This document shows positions 1-5,412 of a stretch of DNA of 6,202 bases, in pieces (positions within the stretch are counted from its first letter, which is position 1; every line of letters begins with the position of its first letter). A model generated the notes under the pieces. It did no database searches and was not told where the DNA came from. It saw only the letters and a list, made by a program, of their open reading frames with translations. Origin of the DNA: Lachnoclostridium sp. UBA6558 (GTDB lineage Bacteria > Bacillota > Clostridia > Lachnospirales > Lachnospiraceae); contig DJJW01000005.1 in assembly GCA_002434335.1 (NCBI GenBank), forward strand, positions 114,321 to 120,522, in the 5' to 3' direction. The position numbers and the translations under genes were made by a program.

Positions 1-425
1 GATTCTCCGCAGAAACCTTCAGTGTTAAGGATGTTACAGGAGATGACATTCCGGAACTTATTATAAATGGTGATGCTCCTCAAATCTTTACCTTCAAAGA
101 TGGTGAGGTTAGATGGATTTATAATTCATGGGTTTTCAGCACTATGTATTATTCTGAGAAGACTAATAATGTAATGAACTATTACTCCTGGAATGGTGAA
201 AGTAGCTACAGTATTTATAAATTCGATAAAAAGACCTGTGAGTATTCTTCCATTATCAGTCTTACCAGCAAAAACAAAAAATACTATACTTATAAAGATG
301 GTAAAGAAGTAAAGATTACAAAAAAAGAGTTTGACGGATATATTAATAAATATATGCCTAAAAAAGAAGAGTTAAAGACTCCGAATAAGAATACTGATAA
401 GAATAGAAGTAAGTATTTAAAATAA
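1..425 (+). CDS. C-terminal part of a hypothetical protein with a DxTGDDxPEL calcium-loop-like motif (partial at left edge)
   Basis: The reading frame is open from base 3 to the TAA at 423-425, giving 140 visible residues; the true start lies outside the window. An ATG at 144 is internal and has no ribosome binding site, so it is not the start. Near the visible N-terminus is KDVTGDDIPELIING, which resembles the EF-hand/FG-GAP/VCBS-like loops (DxxGDGxxEL) common in secreted proteins and lipoproteins of Clostridia. It is followed by a beta-rich part with many Tyr and Trp residues (FTFKDGEV, YYSWNGE, YYTYKDGKEVKI). The last 25 or so residues are Lys/Asn-rich and probably disordered. Secretion and calcium binding are guesses, since the signal peptide region is not visible. 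I cannot assign a function. The 92-base hairpin downstream (493-584) may end its transcript. Confidence 0.7.
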   Translation, partial: FSAETFSVKDVTGDDIPELIINGDAPQIFTFKDGEVRWIYNSWVFSTMYYSEKTNNVMNYYSWNGESSYSIYKFDKKTCEYSSIISLTSKNKKYYTYKDGKEVKITKKEFDGYINKYMPKKEELKTPNKNTDKNRSKYLK

Positions 426-492
426 TGAAAGCGTTGCTAAGCCCTTTAAGATTAATTAAGATTGCTACTAATTACATAATAAGATAAATAAG

Positions 493-584
493 ATCCCTTA
501 CTACTTATATAAGGATATACTTCTTGTAATAAACAGTTCGTATATAGACTGTCTGTTACAAAAGATGATTAAGTAGTAAGGGAT
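493..584. terminator. Long two-stage inverted repeat, possible bidirectional terminator
   Basis: The outer arms ATCCCTTACTACTTA (493-507) and TAAGTAGTAAGGGAT (570-584) pair perfectly over 15 bp. Inside is a second stem, 524-537 with 548-561, pairing 13 of 14 positions (one G-T wobble, one A-C mismatch) around a 10-base loop. A-rich DNA lies on the left (aataagataaataag) and a T-rich tract (TATTTTAATTT) on the right, as in a terminator. It is unusually long and AT-rich for a simple intrinsic terminator, with unpaired stretches between the two stems. It could end the upstream plus-strand gene, a minus-strand transcript coming from the right, or be a small palindromic mobile repeat. The base pairing is seen; the role is inferred. 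Confidence 0.5.
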
Positions 585-596
585 TATTTTAATTTA

Positions 597-698
597 TTAC
601 AGATAATCATAATTTACCAGAGCTGCGCTCCTCGCCAATCCATAACTCACCGAAGCTGTAAAATATACCCTGGTAATTAGAGAACATAAAATCAACAA
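597..698 (-). CDS. Possible small ORF of 32-33 codons (hypothetical)
   Basis: On the minus strand a perfect AGGAGG (703-708) sits 4 bases before TTG at 696-698 and 7 bases before TTG at 693-695. From the second TTG the frame runs 32 codons to a TAA at 597-599. Its central segment reads VYFTASVSYGLARSAALV, a moderately hydrophobic, protein-like stretch. Against it: a TTG start, the short length, no recognised family, and overlap with a hairpin-forming segment (stem 614-620 / 670-676, inner GAGC-TGC-GCTC at 620-630). The same sequence could be a dispersed non-coding repeat with a chance open frame. The inverted repeat at 493-584 lies just downstream and could end its transcript. Confidence 0.25.
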   Translation of the reverse strand: MLILCSLITRVYFTASVSYGLARSAALVNYDYL

Positions 699-772
699 TT
701 TTCCTCCTGAAGCATACACATAAAAGCCTCTGAAAACAGGGATCCAATATCATGAGCTGAGAATCCCTCAGC

Positions 773-930
773 AGAAAGAAGACAATAAAAGGAAGGAGAA
801 AAAATAAAGGAAGAGTAAAAGGACGAAGATAACTTAACGAAAGAAGAAAACTTAAAAAAAGGAGATGAATTACGAAAGAAAATAATTAACCAAAAAAGAT
901 AATTTAAAGAAGAAGATAATTTAACGAATT
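773..930. repeat. Polypurine tract with degenerate 17-base repeats
   Basis: The plus strand here is almost free of C and made of A and G with few T. Within it, GAAGATAACTTAACGAA (825-841) and GAAGATAATTTAACGAA (912-928) agree at 16 of 17 bases. A shortened copy, AAGATAATTTAAAGA (896-910), adjoins the second, about 17 bases out of step. Related variants such as TTACGAAAGAAAATAATTAA (about 870-889) lie between. All three frames contain stops, so it is not coding. It could be a slippage-prone spacer or an unusual 5' regulatory segment for the operon; no function is shown. Confidence 0.45.
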
Positions 931-999
931 AAGTAATTTTTTCTTTTTCGATTAGGATATACTATCTTTAAGCTCGGAGAACAAGTAAAGAAACACTAA

Positions 1000-1016
1000 A
1001 TGCACAAATAATGCAC
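1000..1016. promoter_or_regulatory. Direct repeat ATGCAC upstream of the operon promoter, possible activator site
   Basis: ATGCAC occurs at 1000-1005 and again at 1011-1016, exactly 11 bases apart, about one helical turn. A partial ATGCA follows at 1036-1040. The pair lies about 45-60 bases upstream of the -35 element. Tandem direct repeats on one DNA face at this distance fit an activator of the AraC/XylS kind, which often control sugar operons in these bacteria. This is inference from spacing only; no regulator gene is in the window. Confidence 0.22.
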
Positions 1017-1059
1017 CATAAAATCACATATAAATATGCAATAAAAGTGAACTAACTTC

Positions 1060-1087
1060 TTGTATTTGCTCAAAACTATGTTATAAT
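1060..1087 (+). promoter_or_regulatory. Sigma-A promoter with extended -10 for the mannoside operon
   Basis: TTGTAT (1060-1065) and a perfect TATAAT (1082-1087) are separated by 16 bases. TG at 1079-1080, one base before the -10, makes it an extended -10 promoter. Transcription would start near 1093-1095. The leader would then be about 17 bases before the GTG at 1111, or about 38 bases before the GTG at 1132. Confidence 0.65.
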
Positions 1088-1099
1088 AACCATGAAAGC

Positions 1100-1134
1100 A
1101 AAGGAAAAATGTGAAAGGACGTGAAGATACAGTG
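1100..1134 (+). promoter_or_regulatory. Two competing ribosome binding sites and GTG starts for the epimerase
   Basis: AAAGGA at 1100-1105 precedes GTG 1111 by 5 bases; a second AAAGGA at 1114-1119 precedes in-frame GTG 1132 by 12 bases. The first spacing is short and the second a little long. Family alignment favours 1132: residue 8 of the longer form aligns with residue 1 of the R. albus protein, and every active-site residue shows the same offset of 7. The longer form is kept as the feature only because it is the outermost start with a ribosome binding site. Confidence 0.5.
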
Positions 1135-2304
1135 TTTATTAATGAAGTTAAAGAGAATCTAACACAACAGATAATTCCCTTCTGGAAGAGTTTTAAGGAT
1201 GAAAAATTCGGAGGCTACTACGGATTTTACGATTTCGACTTAAATTTGCACAAAGAAGCAATAAAAGGTGTAATATTAAACAGCAGAATATTATGGTTTT
1301 TCACGAATGCATATACCACAATAGGAGATAAAGAGTGCTTAGAGCATGCAAAACATGCATATGAATTTCTGAAAGACCATTGCCTGGACAAGGAATACGG
1401 TGGTGTATACTGGTCACTAACCTATGACGGCAAGCCAGAGGATTCCATAAAGCATACCTATAATCAGGCTTTTGCTATCTATGCCCTTTCCTCTTACTAT
1501 GGAGCGACCGGTGACAAAGAGGCTCTCAACATTGCATATGACTTATATAAACTTATTGAAACCAAATGCAAGGACTCTGTTGGATACCTGGAAGCCTTCG
1601 ACAGAACCTTCCAGCCGGTAGATAATGAGAAATTATCTGAGAACGGACTGTTAGCCAGCAAGACTATGAATACCCTGCTTCATGTATTTGAAGCATATAC
1701 AGAACTATACCGTGTGGATAAAAATCCCCAGGTGGGTGAGGATTTAAAATGGATGATGGATCAGTTTGCGGATGTTCTTTACAATAAAGAGCGCAGAATT
1801 CTGGAGGTTTTCTTTGATGAGAAGATGAAGTCTATTTCAGATCTTAACTCTTATGGACATGATATAGAAGCTTCCTGGCTGATTGACAGAGGCTGTGAAG
1901 TTCTTGGAGATGAAGAGTACACTAAGAAAATGTTTGCTGTAACTGAGGCCTTAAGACAGCACATATTAGAAGTAGGATATGACGGTTTCTCCTTAAATAA
2001 TGAAGATTTTAAAGGTGAGATAGATACAACCAAGATCTGGTGGGTACAGGCAGAGGCGCTCCTTGGCTTTATCAACGGCTATCAGCTTACACCTGAGAGA
2101 GAAGATTACTTAAGTGCTGGAAAGACTATCTGGAATTTCATCAAAGAGTACATTATCGATAAGAGAGAAGGCTCTGAATGGTTCTATGACCTTGATAAAG
2201 ATGGACATCCTGTTAGCAGGAAAGAAATCGTCGGACCTTGGAAATGCCCTTATCATAACGGAAGAATGTGCTTTGAAGTAATTAAAAGAGGCGTTGACTG
2301 GTAA
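1111..2304 (+). CDS. Cellobiose 2-epimerase (AGE superfamily, EC 5.1.3.11)
   Basis: This cytosolic enzyme epimerises the reducing-end sugar of beta-1,4 disaccharides at C2. With the GH130 gene next door, its working reaction is probably beta-1,4-mannobiose to 4-O-beta-mannosyl-glucose. The protein (397 residues from 1111) matches the Ruminococcus albus enzyme as I remember it along its full length, including GVILNSRILWFF, KHAYEFLKDHCLDKEYGGVYW, SYGHDIEASWL, WWVQAEAL and GPWKCPYHNGRMC. Known catalytic and binding positions are all present: Arg59, His191, His250, Glu253, Trp310/311, Trp377 and His382 (R. albus Arg52, His184, His243, Glu246, His374). An (alpha/alpha)6 barrel is expected and no signal peptide is seen. 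The start is uncertain: GTG 1111 has AAAGGA only 5 bases upstream, while GTG 1132 has AAAGGA 12 bases upstream and gives the same N-terminus as the R. albus protein. It is the first gene of a two-gene operon. Confidence 0.95.
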   Translation: MKGREDTVFINEVKENLTQQIIPFWKSFKDEKFGGYYGFYDFDLNLHKEAIKGVILNSRILWFFTNAYTTIGDKECLEHAKHAYEFLKDHCLDKEYGGVYWSLTYDGKPEDSIKHTYNQAFAIYALSSYYGATGDKEALNIAYDLYKLIETKCKDSVGYLEAFDRTFQPVDNEKLSENGLLASKTMNTLLHVFEAYTELYRVDKNPQVGEDLKWMMDQFADVLYNKERRILEVFFDEKMKSISDLNSYGHDIEASWLIDRGCEVLGDEEYTKKMFAVTEALRQHILEVGYDGFSLNNEDFKGEIDTTKIWWVQAEALLGFINGYQLTPEREDYLSAGKTIWNFIKEYIIDKREGSEWFYDLDKDGHPVSRKEIVGPWKCPYHNGRMCFEVIKRGVDW

Positions 2305-2388
2305 GAAGCAACCGGAAAATGAAAATGAAGAAATATATAATTTAAAAGGTGAATTAATGTAAAGAAATAATCGAAAGGAAGGCAGAAC

Positions 2389-3552
2389 ATGCATCCCAAT
2401 TATTATGTACAGTTAGAGAAATACAATAAATTAGTTAATAAGAGCAATGAAGTAAGTCCTATCTTTAACGGTATCTATGACAGATATGTTAATCCCGTGC
2501 TTACCAATGAGCATATTCCCCTGTTCTGGAAATACGATTTAAACGAGGAGACGAACCCATATTTTATGGAACGTCTTGGTGTAAATGCGGTATTTAATTC
2601 CGGAGCGATTGAATTAAACGGAAAATATTACCTGGTTGCCAGAATTGAAGGAAATGACAGAAAATCCTTCTTTGGTGTAGCAGAAAGCGACAGCCCTACA
2701 GAAGGCTTTAAATTCTGGGATTATCCTATCCTTCTTCCTGATACCTGCCAGGAAGAGACCAATGTCTATGACATGAGACTTACCAAACATGAAGACGGTT
2801 ATATCTACGGTGTATTCTGCTCCGAAAGCAAGGACATTACAAATCCTGATCTTTCCGCTGCCAAGGCAGAAGCCGGAATTGTCAGAACCAAGGATTTAAA
2901 GACCTGGGAGAGACTTCCTAACTTAAAGACCTTAAGATCCCCTCAGCAGAGAAACGTAGTACTTCACCCTGAATTCATTAATGGAAAATATGCTTTCTAT
3001 ACCAGACCTATGGATGACTTTATTAATACAGGTTCCGGTGGCGGTATTGGCTTCGGCTACTGTGATGATATTACCAACGCGGTGATTGATGAAGAAATCA
3101 TTACAAGTGAGAGAAAGTACCATACCATAACAGAAGCGAAAAACGGTGCAGGTGCTGTTCCTATTAAGACAGAAAAAGGCTGGATTCATATTGCACACGG
3201 CGTACGAAACACAGCAGCGGGACTTCGTTATGTTATCTATGTATTTGCAACGGATTTAAAAGATCCTACGAAAGTGATAGCAGAGCCCTCAGGTTTCTTC
3301 ATTGCTCCTTTAGGTGAAGAAAGAGTCGGTGATGTATCCAACGTAGCTTTCACAAACGGTGCCATTACAAAAGATAACGGAGAAGTGTATATCTATTATG
3401 CATCATCCGATACAAGGCTTCACGTAGCTGCAACAACGATTGACAAGCTGTTGGATTATACCTTTAATACACCTGTTGATCCTCTTCGTTCAGTGGATTG
3501 CGTAAAGCAGAGATGTGATTTTATTGCTAAGAATCTGGAATATTTAAAATAA
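2389..3552 (+). CDS. GH130 4-O-beta-D-mannosyl-D-glucose phosphorylase (EC 2.4.1.281)
   Basis: This is an intracellular inverting phosphorylase that cleaves mannosyl-beta-1,4-glucose with phosphate to alpha-mannose 1-phosphate and glucose, conserving bond energy. The 387 residues match the length and motifs of GH130 subfamily 1 enzymes (R. albus RaMP1, Bacteroides fragilis MGP). NVYDMRLTKHEDGYIYGVFC at 125-144 holds the catalytic Asp128 (Asp131 in the Bacteroides enzyme, from memory). Other family segments are FNSGAIELNGKYYLVARIEG (69-88), YHTITEAKNGAGAVPI (244-259), GWIHIAHGVR (264-273) and DVSNVAFTNGAI (315-326). A five-bladed beta-propeller is expected and no signal peptide is seen. ATG 2389 is the start, with AAAGGAAGG at 2374-2382 and a 6-base spacer. 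It lies 84 bases after the epimerase with no terminator or good promoter between, so the two are co-transcribed. The epimerase partner argues for mannosyl-glucose over mannobiose or longer mannan oligomers as substrate. Confidence 0.93.
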   Translation: MHPNYYVQLEKYNKLVNKSNEVSPIFNGIYDRYVNPVLTNEHIPLFWKYDLNEETNPYFMERLGVNAVFNSGAIELNGKYYLVARIEGNDRKSFFGVAESDSPTEGFKFWDYPILLPDTCQEETNVYDMRLTKHEDGYIYGVFCSESKDITNPDLSAAKAEAGIVRTKDLKTWERLPNLKTLRSPQQRNVVLHPEFINGKYAFYTRPMDDFINTGSGGGIGFGYCDDITNAVIDEEIITSERKYHTITEAKNGAGAVPIKTEKGWIHIAHGVRNTAAGLRYVIYVFATDLKDPTKVIAEPSGFFIAPLGEERVGDVSNVAFTNGAITKDNGEVYIYYASSDTRLHVAATTIDKLLDYTFNTPVDPLRSVDCVKQRCDFIAKNLEYLK

Positions 3553-3556
3553 ACCG

Positions 3557-3598
3557 AAAGGGTTGATTTTTCTGTGAAGAAGAATCAGCCCTTTTCTA
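3557..3598 (+). terminator. Intrinsic terminator of the epimerase-phosphorylase operon
   Basis: Four bases after the phosphorylase stop codon, 3557-3573 pairs with 3578-3594 over 17 bp (two G-T wobbles) around the tetraloop GTGA. The right arm ends in CCCTTTTCTATT, supplying the T tract. On the opposite strand the stem is followed by CTTTCGG, only three T's, so it should serve the convergent lipoprotein gene less well. Confidence 0.88.
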
Positions 3599-3615
3599 TT
3601 AGTTGTAGTCTTAAG

Positions 3616-3726
3616 TTACTTACGTGTACTGGAGGGGATAAAGGGGTTATTCTCGATTTCATTGTAGGCAGCTTTAAGCTCTGTCCATGTACTCGAGGTT
3701 TCGAGGAAATTAGTAAACGCAGGTTT
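3616..3726 (-). pseudogene. Out-of-frame 3' continuation of the lipoprotein gene
   Basis: Directly past the lipoprotein stop codon, another minus-strand frame stays open for 37 codons from 3726 to a TAA at 3616-3618. It reads protein-like: KPAFTNFLETSSTWTELKAA followed by YNEIENNPFIPSSTRK. One extra T in the TATTAA that now gives Tyr-stop would restore TAT TTA AAA CCT. The C-terminus would then run GNIIY-L-KPAFTNFLETSS and the protein would be 202 residues long. The fragment has no start codon or ribosome binding site of its own. It therefore looks like the original C-terminus of the lipoprotein, separated by a one-base deletion or an assembly or sequencing error. Confidence 0.5.
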
Positions 3727-4223
3727 TAATAAATAATATTTCCCTCAGAATCCAGAAATTTATATTCTAAGGGTGTGGGTTCGGCGTAATGCAAAAAAGG
3801 AAGTTTGCCAACTTCAATTAGTTGAGTTTCCCCTTCTGGGTATGATAGCTGAATATTCATACAGGCATCATTATTGACAATAAAGACATATCCATCTCTC
3901 CACGACTGAATATAAATATCGCTGCCTCGCTCCATCGATTTATATAACTTTACAAATTCATATCGCGCGTTTCCCTTATTCTTAAACTCAAGAGCATAAT
4001 AACTGCGGCTTTGAGTTTCATTTCCCGTCATATAGCAAACGAAACTTCTATTATCCTTATCTACGGAAGCAATGATCTGTATATCGATAGTTTCTGCATC
4101 AGCAACAGGTATTTCTTCCCGGGCAATCTGTATAAAGTCTTCATTATTTGAAGCAGTTTTCTTACATCCTGCCATTGACAGGATCAAAATAATTATTACG
4201 GTAGTAGATAATATTTTCTTCAT
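3726..4223 (-). CDS. Putative lipoprotein of unknown function, probably frameshifted near its end
   Basis: The protein has 165 residues in this frame. The first 20 form a lipoprotein signal peptide: MKK, a hydrophobic core STTVIIILILSMAG, and a lipobox ending MAGC with Cys20 as the expected lipidation site, so it should sit on the outer face of the membrane. The mature part is mixed alpha/beta with alternating hydrophobic strands (TIDIQIIASVD, RSFVCYMTG, DGYVFIVNND) and two further Cys at 63 and 121; I recognise no family. GAGGAGAA (4232-4239) lies 8 bases before ATG 4223, a strong ribosome binding site. A weak promoter-like pair upstream (TTTCAA 4307-4312, TATAAA 4285-4290) is not convincing. 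The frame stops at Tyr165, while an adjacent frame continues for 36 protein-like residues (3616-3726), so the intact form may be about 202 residues. Confidence 0.8.
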   Translation of the reverse strand: MKKILSTTVIIILILSMAGCKKTASNNEDFIQIAREEIPVADAETIDIQIIASVDKDNRSFVCYMTGNETQSRSYYALEFKNKGNARYEFVKLYKSMERGSDIYIQSWRDGYVFIVNNDACMNIQLSYPEGETQLIEVGKLPFLHYAEPTPLEYKFLDSEGNIIY

Positions 4224-4409
4224 TTAGGATGTTCTCCTCGCTCTACTTTAATAGTTGCTTCTGTTTGCATATTTCGGAAATTATTTTATATTTTCATAAG
4301 CTGGCTTTGAAAGTCTATTGCTATATTGTATACTCTTAACAGGATTATGCCATATAACCCTATTTTTCTCAAGCTGGATTTATATTTTAGGAGTTAAGCC
4401 ATCTGCGAT

Positions 4410-4616
4410 ATGCAAGGAAACTTGATCTGAAAGATTGGGCTCTAAGTCCCTTAGCGGTTATCTTCATAATAACCGCTATACTATGTGGGCAGGATTGAAT
4501 AGCTTGCAATCAGAAGGTTGAGACTATCATGGTGTAGATACTTCAAGCCAGGAAAGAAGTTTAATATGGTATAAATGGTTTCTTAACTCTGGAACTTTGA
4601 GTGGCGGTCTTATGGT
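4410..4616. other. Hairpin cluster, possible structured RNA or decayed element
   Basis: Consecutive short inverted repeats occur here. CAAG-GAAA-CTTG (4413-4424) has a GNRA loop. ATCT-GAA-AGAT (4425-4435) follows. TAGCGGTTAT (4452-4461) with ATAACCGCTA (4469-4478) is a perfect 10-bp stem around CTTCATA. GATTG (4494-4498) with CAATC (4507-4511) is next. A larger hairpin pairs CCAG (about 4550) with CTGG (about 4588) and TCAA with TTGA outside it. No T tract follows the 10-bp stem on either strand, so it is not an ordinary terminator. I matched it to no riboswitch or RNA family. The 4-5 bp stems could be chance; the 10-bp stem is much less likely to be. Confidence 0.35.
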
Positions 4617-4638
4617 AGAGTACTACGCGGAATACTAA
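4426..4638 (+). pseudogene. Possible broken reading frame of unknown origin
   Basis: One plus-strand frame is open from 4426 to 4518, broken by TGA at 4519-4521, then open for 38 codons to TAA at 4636-4638. The product looks protein-like: an ATG at 4483 begins MWAGLNSLQSEG, and after the stop come DYHGVDTSSQERSLIWYKWF and LNSGTLSGGLMVEYYAEY. No ribosome binding site precedes 4483, and another in-frame TGA lies at 4423. It may be a gene remnant or a chance frame over a structured RNA. I recognise no family. Confidence 0.22.
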
Positions 4639-4680
4639 AAGTGAATAGAGGAAAGGCAATATAACTTTATAATAGCCATT

Positions 4681-4710
4681 AAAAAGAGGAAGGTAATTGA
4701 TACCTTCCTC
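4681..4710 (-). terminator. Intrinsic terminator of the rubrerythrin gene
   Basis: GAGGAAGGTA (4686-4695) and TACCTTCCTC (4701-4710) form a perfect 10-bp stem around a 5-base loop. Read on the minus strand it is followed at once by TTTTT (4681-4685 complement), the standard intrinsic terminator shape. It lies 77 bases past the rubrerythrin stop codon. On the plus strand no T run follows. Confidence 0.88.
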
Positions 4711-4787
4711 CAATAGTATATGTATTTGTTCTACAACAGTTAAATGGTTATTTGTCTGCTGTCACTTATAATGAAAAGGAATACTTC

Positions 4788-5333
4788 TTACTTTCCGAAA
4801 TATCTCTCAAGTAAACCGGCGAATGCTTTACCATGTCTAGCTTCATCTCTTGCCATTTCATGAACAGTGTCATGGATAGCATCAAGGTTAGCAGCTTTTG
4901 CACGTTTTGCAAGGTCAGTCTTGCCAGCAGTAGCGCCGTTCTCAGCATCTACTCTAAGCTCAAGATTTTTCTTGGTGCTGGGAGTAATAACTTCGCCTAA
5001 AAGCTCAGCAAATTTTGCAGCATGTTCGGCTTCTTCAAAAGCTGCCTTTTCATAATATAAACCGATCTCAGGATATCCTTCTCTATGTGCTACTCTGGCC
5101 ATTGCTAAGTACATTCCTACTTCGGTACATTCACCTGTGAAGTTAGCTCTTAAATCTTTTAAGATATCTTCGCTTACACCTTGTGCTACGCCAACAACGT
5201 GTTCAGCAGCCCAAGTCATATCCCCACTCTGCTCTGTAAATTTAGCAGAAGGTGCCTTACATACTGGACATTGCTCTGGTGCAGAATCTCCTTCATGAAC
5301 ATAACCACAAACCTGACAGACAAATTTCTTCAT
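4788..5333 (-). CDS. rbr: Reverse rubrerythrin (NADH-dependent peroxidase component)
   Basis: This cytosolic protein reduces hydrogen peroxide, and with partner reductases oxygen, in anaerobes. The domain order is reversed relative to classical rubrerythrin. An N-terminal rubredoxin domain has CxxC pairs Cys6/Cys9 and Cys22/Cys25 binding one iron. A C-terminal four-helix ferritin-like domain follows (about 50-181). Diiron ligand motifs are visible: Glu68 in GECTE, Glu101-xx-His104 in FEEAEH, Glu131 in AENGA, Glu159, and Glu164-xx-His167 in DEARH. The length of 181 residues is normal for clostridial reverse rubrerythrins such as C. acetobutylicum Rbr3A/B, and databases often call such proteins NADH peroxidase. 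AAAGGAGA (5342-5349) lies 8 bases before ATG 5333. It is a single-gene unit with its own promoter and terminator. A PerR-type gene lies 530 bases upstream on the same strand, and this family is a known PerR target in Clostridium. Confidence 0.96.
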   Translation of the reverse strand: MKKFVCQVCGYVHEGDSAPEQCPVCKAPSAKFTEQSGDMTWAAEHVVGVAQGVSEDILKDLRANFTGECTEVGMYLAMARVAHREGYPEIGLYYEKAAFEEAEHAAKFAELLGEVITPSTKKNLELRVDAENGATAGKTDLAKRAKAANLDAIHDTVHEMARDEARHGKAFAGLLERYFGK

Positions 5334-5364
5334 TGTATTAATCTCCTTTGATATTTTATATTAT

Positions 5365-5377
5365 AGTAATAATTACT
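5365..5377. promoter_or_regulatory. Candidate PerR/Fur-family operator
   Basis: AGTAAT-A-ATTACT is a perfect 6-1-6 inverted repeat covering the predicted transcription start of the rubrerythrin gene, between its -10 and ribosome binding site. Fur-family boxes are AT-rich 7-1-7 repeats; against the PerR consensus TTATAATnATTATAA this site agrees at 9 of 14 informative positions. A second palindrome, TATTATAATA (5388-5397), overlaps the -10/spacer and contains a full ATTATAA half-site. Binding by the neighbouring PerR is inferred. AT-rich DNA makes such matches fairly easy to find by chance. Confidence 0.42.
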
Positions 5378-5383
5378 GTTATT

Positions 5384-5412
5384 ATATTATTATAATATCC
5401 TTTAGAAGTCAA
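5384..5412 (-). promoter_or_regulatory. Promoter of the rubrerythrin gene
   Basis: On the minus strand TTGACT (5407-5412) is followed after 17 bases by TAATAT (5384-5389), putting the start near 5377 and giving a leader of about 45 bases. A perfect TATAAT also occurs only 12 bases after the -35, too close to pair with it. The -35 call is stronger than the -10 call. Confidence 0.5.

Larger units (their letters stand above)
426..1110. other. 685-base gene-free region upstream of the mannoside operon
   Basis: No convincing plus-strand gene lies here. In order it holds a long two-stage inverted repeat (493-584), a possible minus-strand small ORF (597-695) inside a stem TTACCAG (614-620) / CTGGTAA (670-676), a 6-bp hairpin GCTGAG/CTCAGC (756-761 and 767-772), a nearly C-free purine tract with degenerate repeats (about 773-930), a pyrimidine run near 936-948, direct ATGCAC repeats (1000-1016) and the operon promoter (1060-1087). 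The amount of structure suggests an intergenic repeat or RNA element rather than plain spacer, but I cannot name a family. Confidence 0.6.
4224..4787. other. 564-base region between lipoprotein and rubrerythrin genes
   Basis: No intact gene is visible on either strand. The left 180 bases are AT-rich and should hold the lipoprotein promoter. From about 4410 to 4640 the GC content rises and the sequence is dense in hairpins and in a broken plus-strand frame. The rubrerythrin terminator lies at 4681-4710, and the last 77 bases are the 3' untranslated part of the rubrerythrin transcript. Confidence 0.6.

Noticed and set aside
756..772. GCTGAG/CTCAGC hairpin as a terminator
   Set aside because: It has only 6 bp and is followed by purines on the plus strand, with no T tract.
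1092..1124. Ten-codon leader peptide starting ATG 1092
   Set aside because: It has no ribosome binding site and begins at or before the predicted transcription start.
2294..2341. Internal promoter before the GH130 gene (TTGACT 2294-2299, TATAAT 2336-2341)
   Set aside because: The two hexamers are 36 bases apart and no proper -35 stands at 16-18 bases.
1851..2394. Antisense open frames over the epimerase gene
   Set aside because: They overlap a full-length, motif-confirmed gene and lack ribosome binding sites; they are frame shadows.
3738..3744. Minus-strand GGGAAAT heptamer in correct phase for programmed -1 frameshifting into the 3616-3726 frame
   Set aside because: The nearest downstream hairpin (CTCGA/TCGAG, 3692-3705) is about 32 bases away, far beyond the usual 5-9, and a simple missing T at 3726-3728 explains the join better.
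4519..4527. Group I intron-like GAGACTA motif inside the hairpin cluster
   Set aside because: No matching S element (TAGTC-type) was found downstream and the rest of the intron core is missing.
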